Assembly: GCA_026545225.1 (NCBI GenBank)
Contig: CM048845.1
Location: 87,881,033 to 87,945,032 of the forward strand
Reading direction: 5' to 3'
DNA from: Cornus controversa
Lineage: Eukaryota; Streptophyta; Magnoliopsida; Cornales; Cornaceae
DNA: 64,000 nt
How positions within the stretch are numbered: position 1 is the stretch's first letter; each line of letters begins with the position of its first letter. The position numbers and the translations under genes are program-made. The notes beneath the pieces are model-generated. The model was not told the origin of the DNA. It saw nothing but the letters and a program-made list of their open reading frames with translations, and ran no database searches. Shown one piece after another: positions 60,848-64,000 of this stretch.

Positions 60848-60966
60848 CATACATATACTTTATATTCTTTTGGCAGGAGAAAGTATATGTACGTGTGTTG
60901 TATGTACCTAGTTATCTATCTGATTCTACTTCCACGGTAAAAAGTTGGTGGTTACACATACATATA
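60848..60966. repeat. Further partial copy of the hairpin arm
   Basis: ACACATACATATACTTTATATTC, CTTTTGGCAGGAGAAAGTATAT, TTGTATGTACCTAG and GGTAAAAAGTTGGTGGTTACA repeat words of both arms in a new order, in direct orientation to the right arm. Confidence 0.75.
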
Positions 60967-61097
60967 CCTTCTATGATCTTAAAACAAATAATAGAATTAT
61001 CAAGTATAAACCAAGTGTTTCTTTCCTTACCCCAATTTAATTGCATGAATTTATAACTTTTATAATGAAAAAAAAATCTCATTTGAATTAATCTTTC

Positions 61098-62400
61098 AAT
61101 GGTGTCGAAGCGGGTGCGAAAGTTTGACTAAAACCTAAAGTGGATGATTATGTTTACTTGCTTGTTTACTTAATTTTTCAGATTAATCTAATTTTAAGTT
61201 CAATTAAAATTAAAACAATCCCACAAAGCAAGTAAATAAAGTAAAGTGTAATGAAGAAAAGAGTACACCAGATATACGTGAAAAACCCAAAAAAAAAAAA
61301 ATTCAAGAGTGAGACTTGTAGATCTGAAAAATCAAATTCACTATCTCGAATCAAAGTACAACGGACTCTATCTTAGACTCACACCCATTCTATTCTGACA
61401 AGAACTTAATACGTAACATCTCAGGCTTAATCTTGCGACTCCATCGTCCAATTGCTGCAGACTTCGACTAATGTTACAATTCTTTTAGAAGGGTAACTGA
61501 AAGAACACGAACACGTACTTAGCAAATATTCTGTCCCATTCATAATGCGATCTTCTTCTCCTTCCTCACCAATGAACAGTTGTAGAAGAAATCAAATGAT
61601 TATGTGTCTTGATCAATAAGAAATCTCTGAAACAGTCTTCAAATGATTGATCAAGCAAAGAGAGTGACGCAACCTAAATCACTCCTAGTGTATATATGTG
61701 TGTGATATCTCAAAGAAATATAAACAAAGAATTAATGAAGAATTCTCTACCCTAAAAATATCTCTATACTCTCTCTTTAAAAAATAATCTTTTTGATGTA
61801 TATTGAAAGGTTAATGAGAGAGAAGATATATAAGATTTTTATAGATGTTAAAAACTCTAATTTTCTTAAAAAATAAGTTAAAATTCAATTAGAAACAAAA
61901 CTCAACATTTAAGAAAATTTCAAAGTCAAATCCCAGTCAAAATAAGACACAACAATGCAAAATTCGCCAGACTAAGAGACTTGGACCAGTCCAACCTTGT
62001 GAAAGACTTCATGGACTGGTCTAGGTTTGAGCTGAACCGGTCCAACCTTGAATTTTCTAAAAAAAACATCCCAAAAACCTTAATTTTCAGGGTCAGAACC
62101 TCCCGATTTGAAATATATGTGTTCTCACCACTTTACCTAGACTATGTGACTCTCATACTTGATCAACGATATCCACATGTAATTGAAACCATCTGAAAAC
62201 TTCAAATGATCAAATCCTTGTTCAATCATTGAGGCCTTTTTTCTGAAGTTTCAAACTTCATGCTTTTGAAAATCATTTGCATGGTCAGTATAGAACTTCA
62301 TGCTTGCGCTTTGTCTTCAATTTCATAATCAATTATAAGAATATAAATAAAATATTACAACTCGATCACATTTAGTTTTGACACAAAAGATTGTTAATTA
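61098..62400 (-). mobile_element. 1.3-kb repeat, inverted copy 2 of the 52.5-kb repeat
   Basis: Reads on the minus strand like 52523-54095. Matching points on the plus strand: GCGAAAGTTTGACTAAAACCT, TTCAAGAGTGAGACTTGTAGATC, ACTCACACCCATTCTATTCTGAC, ATTTGAAATATATGTGTTCTCACC, GTGACTCTCATACTTGATC and AGTTTTGACACAAAAG. It lacks the nested 215-bp MITE. The TCCAACCTTGTGAAAGACTT ORF (61981-62196) inside it is not a gene. Confidence 0.6.
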
Positions 62401-62581
62401 CAAAAATATAAGTCACACTGCCTTTTTGTCATTCTAAAAGGTTACAACTGTATAGGCCAAAAGGGAAGCAAAGACCCAATGGGCAAAAACAAATCAATTG
62501 GCACATAATGTCTGACCCAAATCCAAACCCATTTAGTAAAGAACCAAATGACATTAGATTTAAAAAGCCATGACCGTTGAG

Positions 62582-63085
62582 CTAGGAAGTACAGACACTT
62601 CACCGAGGTTGTCAGATACTCGGATACTGTGTTAAACACTTCGTAAAAGTGTTCTAAATATTTTCTTTTTTGGACACTTCTTGAACACTCCTCGGACACT
62701 TCGTAGCAGTGATGGAATAAAGTATTTTGAAACGAATTTATATGTGACTGAGTTATGATAAACAATCTAAGTTAAATATATGTAGAGAACTAAAAAATGA
62801 ATAAAAAATTGAAGTATCATAATTGAATAAGTTTGGTTCTTTAATTTATTTTAATATATTTTTCTATTTGTATTTTTAAGTTTGTTTGGTTCTTAATTGC
62901 TTGATAATGAATTGAAGTATTTTTGTAATGTAGTCTTTTTTGTTGAATAATGAATATATATCAATATATTATATTATTATTTTACAGTTGTATCATCGTC
63001 GTATTTGTGTCCTATTTTTTTAGATTTTTTTATATCATCGTGTTCGTGTCATGTCATACTAGTGTCTCATGTGTGTGCTTCTTAG
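62582..63085. mobile_element. hAT-type non-autonomous element, 504 bp (copy 2 of the 6.1-kb family)
   Basis: Ends CTAGGAAG and CTTCTTAG with a perfect 8-bp duplication CCGTTGAG (62574-62581 and 63086-63093). GGACACTCCTCGGACAC-like words on the left and TCGTGTTCGTGTCATGTCATAC on the right match the 6116-6940 element, as does TTAATTGCTTGATAATGAATTG inside. Shorter by about 320 bp through internal deletion and more diverged. Confidence 0.85.
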
Positions 63086-63250
63086 CCGTTGAGAGATCAT
63101 ATGTTTTGCTGAAGCATTGCAGGGAGCTTCACCTGCACTCTGTTTAATCAGGTGGTCTCACCGGAGGATGAAACATATAGGAGGGCAATTTTCATTCACT
63201 CACAATACGTTTAGCAGTTGGTCAATCAATAAAGGGGAATGACATCAGTT

Positions 63251-63540
63251 TTAGTCGAACAAAACCCAAAGTCGTTTGGAGAACCATTTTCCAATAGAGT
63301 GATTTCCTTTAGAAAATCCTCCATTTTTACTCATGCCAAACAATATACACAGCAGAGGCAAGTGAAAGTTTGCATACAATGGATCTGTAGTTGAATGGCC
63401 TACTACTTTTAAGGTGTTGGGCTCCCCAAGATAGAAGACCGGGCCATGAAGATGGTTGGATGTGAAAGCCACAACATGCTTGTATAAATGACCAAATGGA
63501 AGTTGCAAAATAACATTGAAAAAACAAGTGGTCATGTGAC
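63251..63540 (-). pseudogene. Decayed LINE ORF2 C-terminal fragment
   Basis: Across two minus-strand frames it reads FFQCYFATSIWSFIQACCGF, then LLSWGAQHLKSS and CKLSLASAVYIVWHE, the zf-RVT-to-tail region of plant LINE ORF2 (a Cys-X-FAT-IW pattern, then W.ER). Frameshifts and stops break it. It resembles the tail of the 27.9-kb LINE in class, not clearly in subfamily. Confidence 0.65.
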
Positions 63541-64000
63541 TATGGGAAAATTGAGCATATTGGGTATTTGTTTGGGGAATGCGAAAAGCTCAATGATCTT
63601 CTGTCTAAGGTAGATAAACGATTGTGGGAGGCCAACCATAGAATGAAGATATGTTTCATTATTGATGGTTATGAACAAATAAGATTGGGCCATGGAAGGG
63701 AAGGGTGGTTATGATTGATAACTTTGAGAGTTTATCCAATAGAGAAATTCCTAGAGGGGGATGGGAGCCATTTGTATCTGTTATTTCTATTGAGGCAAGG
63801 GGTGAAAAATGAATTTATGTTACATAATTGAGGAATGATACTTAGGATTGTTGGAGGGAAAGACCAGGGGGAACCTAAGTCACATAATTCTTCTAAATGG
63901 GTATCGTACGTTTTGCATACACTCTTGCTTTGCCACTCTCTGTATGAATAATATTTGCCACACCCACTCTGTGTAACTTAAGGAGGAACCATTAAAGAAA
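63541..64000. other. Right end of window, no gene recognised
   Basis: Moderately GC-richer than the usual spacer and possibly more LINE-derived DNA, but no frame with a recognisable motif was found on either strand. Confidence 0.3.

Overview
This window is nuclear DNA of a flowering plant, most likely a eudicot. It is AT-rich, has GT-AG introns, and holds plant-type receptor kinases, Ty1/copia and TRIM retroelements, hAT and Stowaway MITEs and many (TA)n microsatellites. The species cannot be named from sequence alone. All homology calls come from reading motifs; no database search was run.

Layout. 149-2805 (minus strand) is a complete six-exon IST1-like gene (ESCRT-III associated endosomal sorting factor, 496 aa). 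2.8-15.7 kb is gene-poor: an 825-bp hAT-type element, Stowaway MITEs inside a duplicated cassette, a foldback element, several tandem repeats, and one doubtful two-exon small ORF near 12.7-13.2 kb. 15.8-59.0 kb is a tandem array of G-type (bulb) lectin S-receptor-like Ser/Thr kinases of the CES101/At1g67520-like type, all on the plus strand. Copy A (15786-18430) has a complete kinase but a strongly shortened ectodomain. B (19371-27434) is a pseudogene split by a 5.1-kb copia element. C (31114-34398) is a pseudogene whose catalytic core has been deleted. D (36298-39393, 808 aa) is intact. E (41730-45883) is a headless and tailless pseudogene broken by two solo LTRs. F (54765-54963) is a last-exon scrap. 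G (55884-59029, 810 aa) is intact. Intact copies share seven exons with identical phases. The 3' spacers were duplicated with the genes, so they serve as empty-site references for later insertions.

Between E and G (45.9-54.7 kb) lies a nest of transposable elements: two GC-rich hAT-type elements, one carrying a TRIM with a 74-bp interior and three LTR copies; a 464-bp hAT-like element; a 1-kb element with long terminal inverted repeats; a CGGTTC-rich hAT element; and a 1.6-kb repeat that holds a small hAT MITE. A second copy of that 1.6-kb repeat lies inverted at about 61.1-62.4 kb. The right end holds a long hairpin (60.6-60.97 kb), a second copy of the 6.1-kb hAT element (62582-63085) and a decayed LINE fragment.

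Functionally, the predicted intact receptors (A, D, G) would sit in the plasma membrane with an apoplastic lectin/PAN ectodomain and a cytosolic kinase. Nothing in the sequence identifies their ligands. No RNA gene or CRISPR array was recognised. The main interest is birth-and-death evolution of a receptor-kinase cluster, with unusually legible insertion histories.
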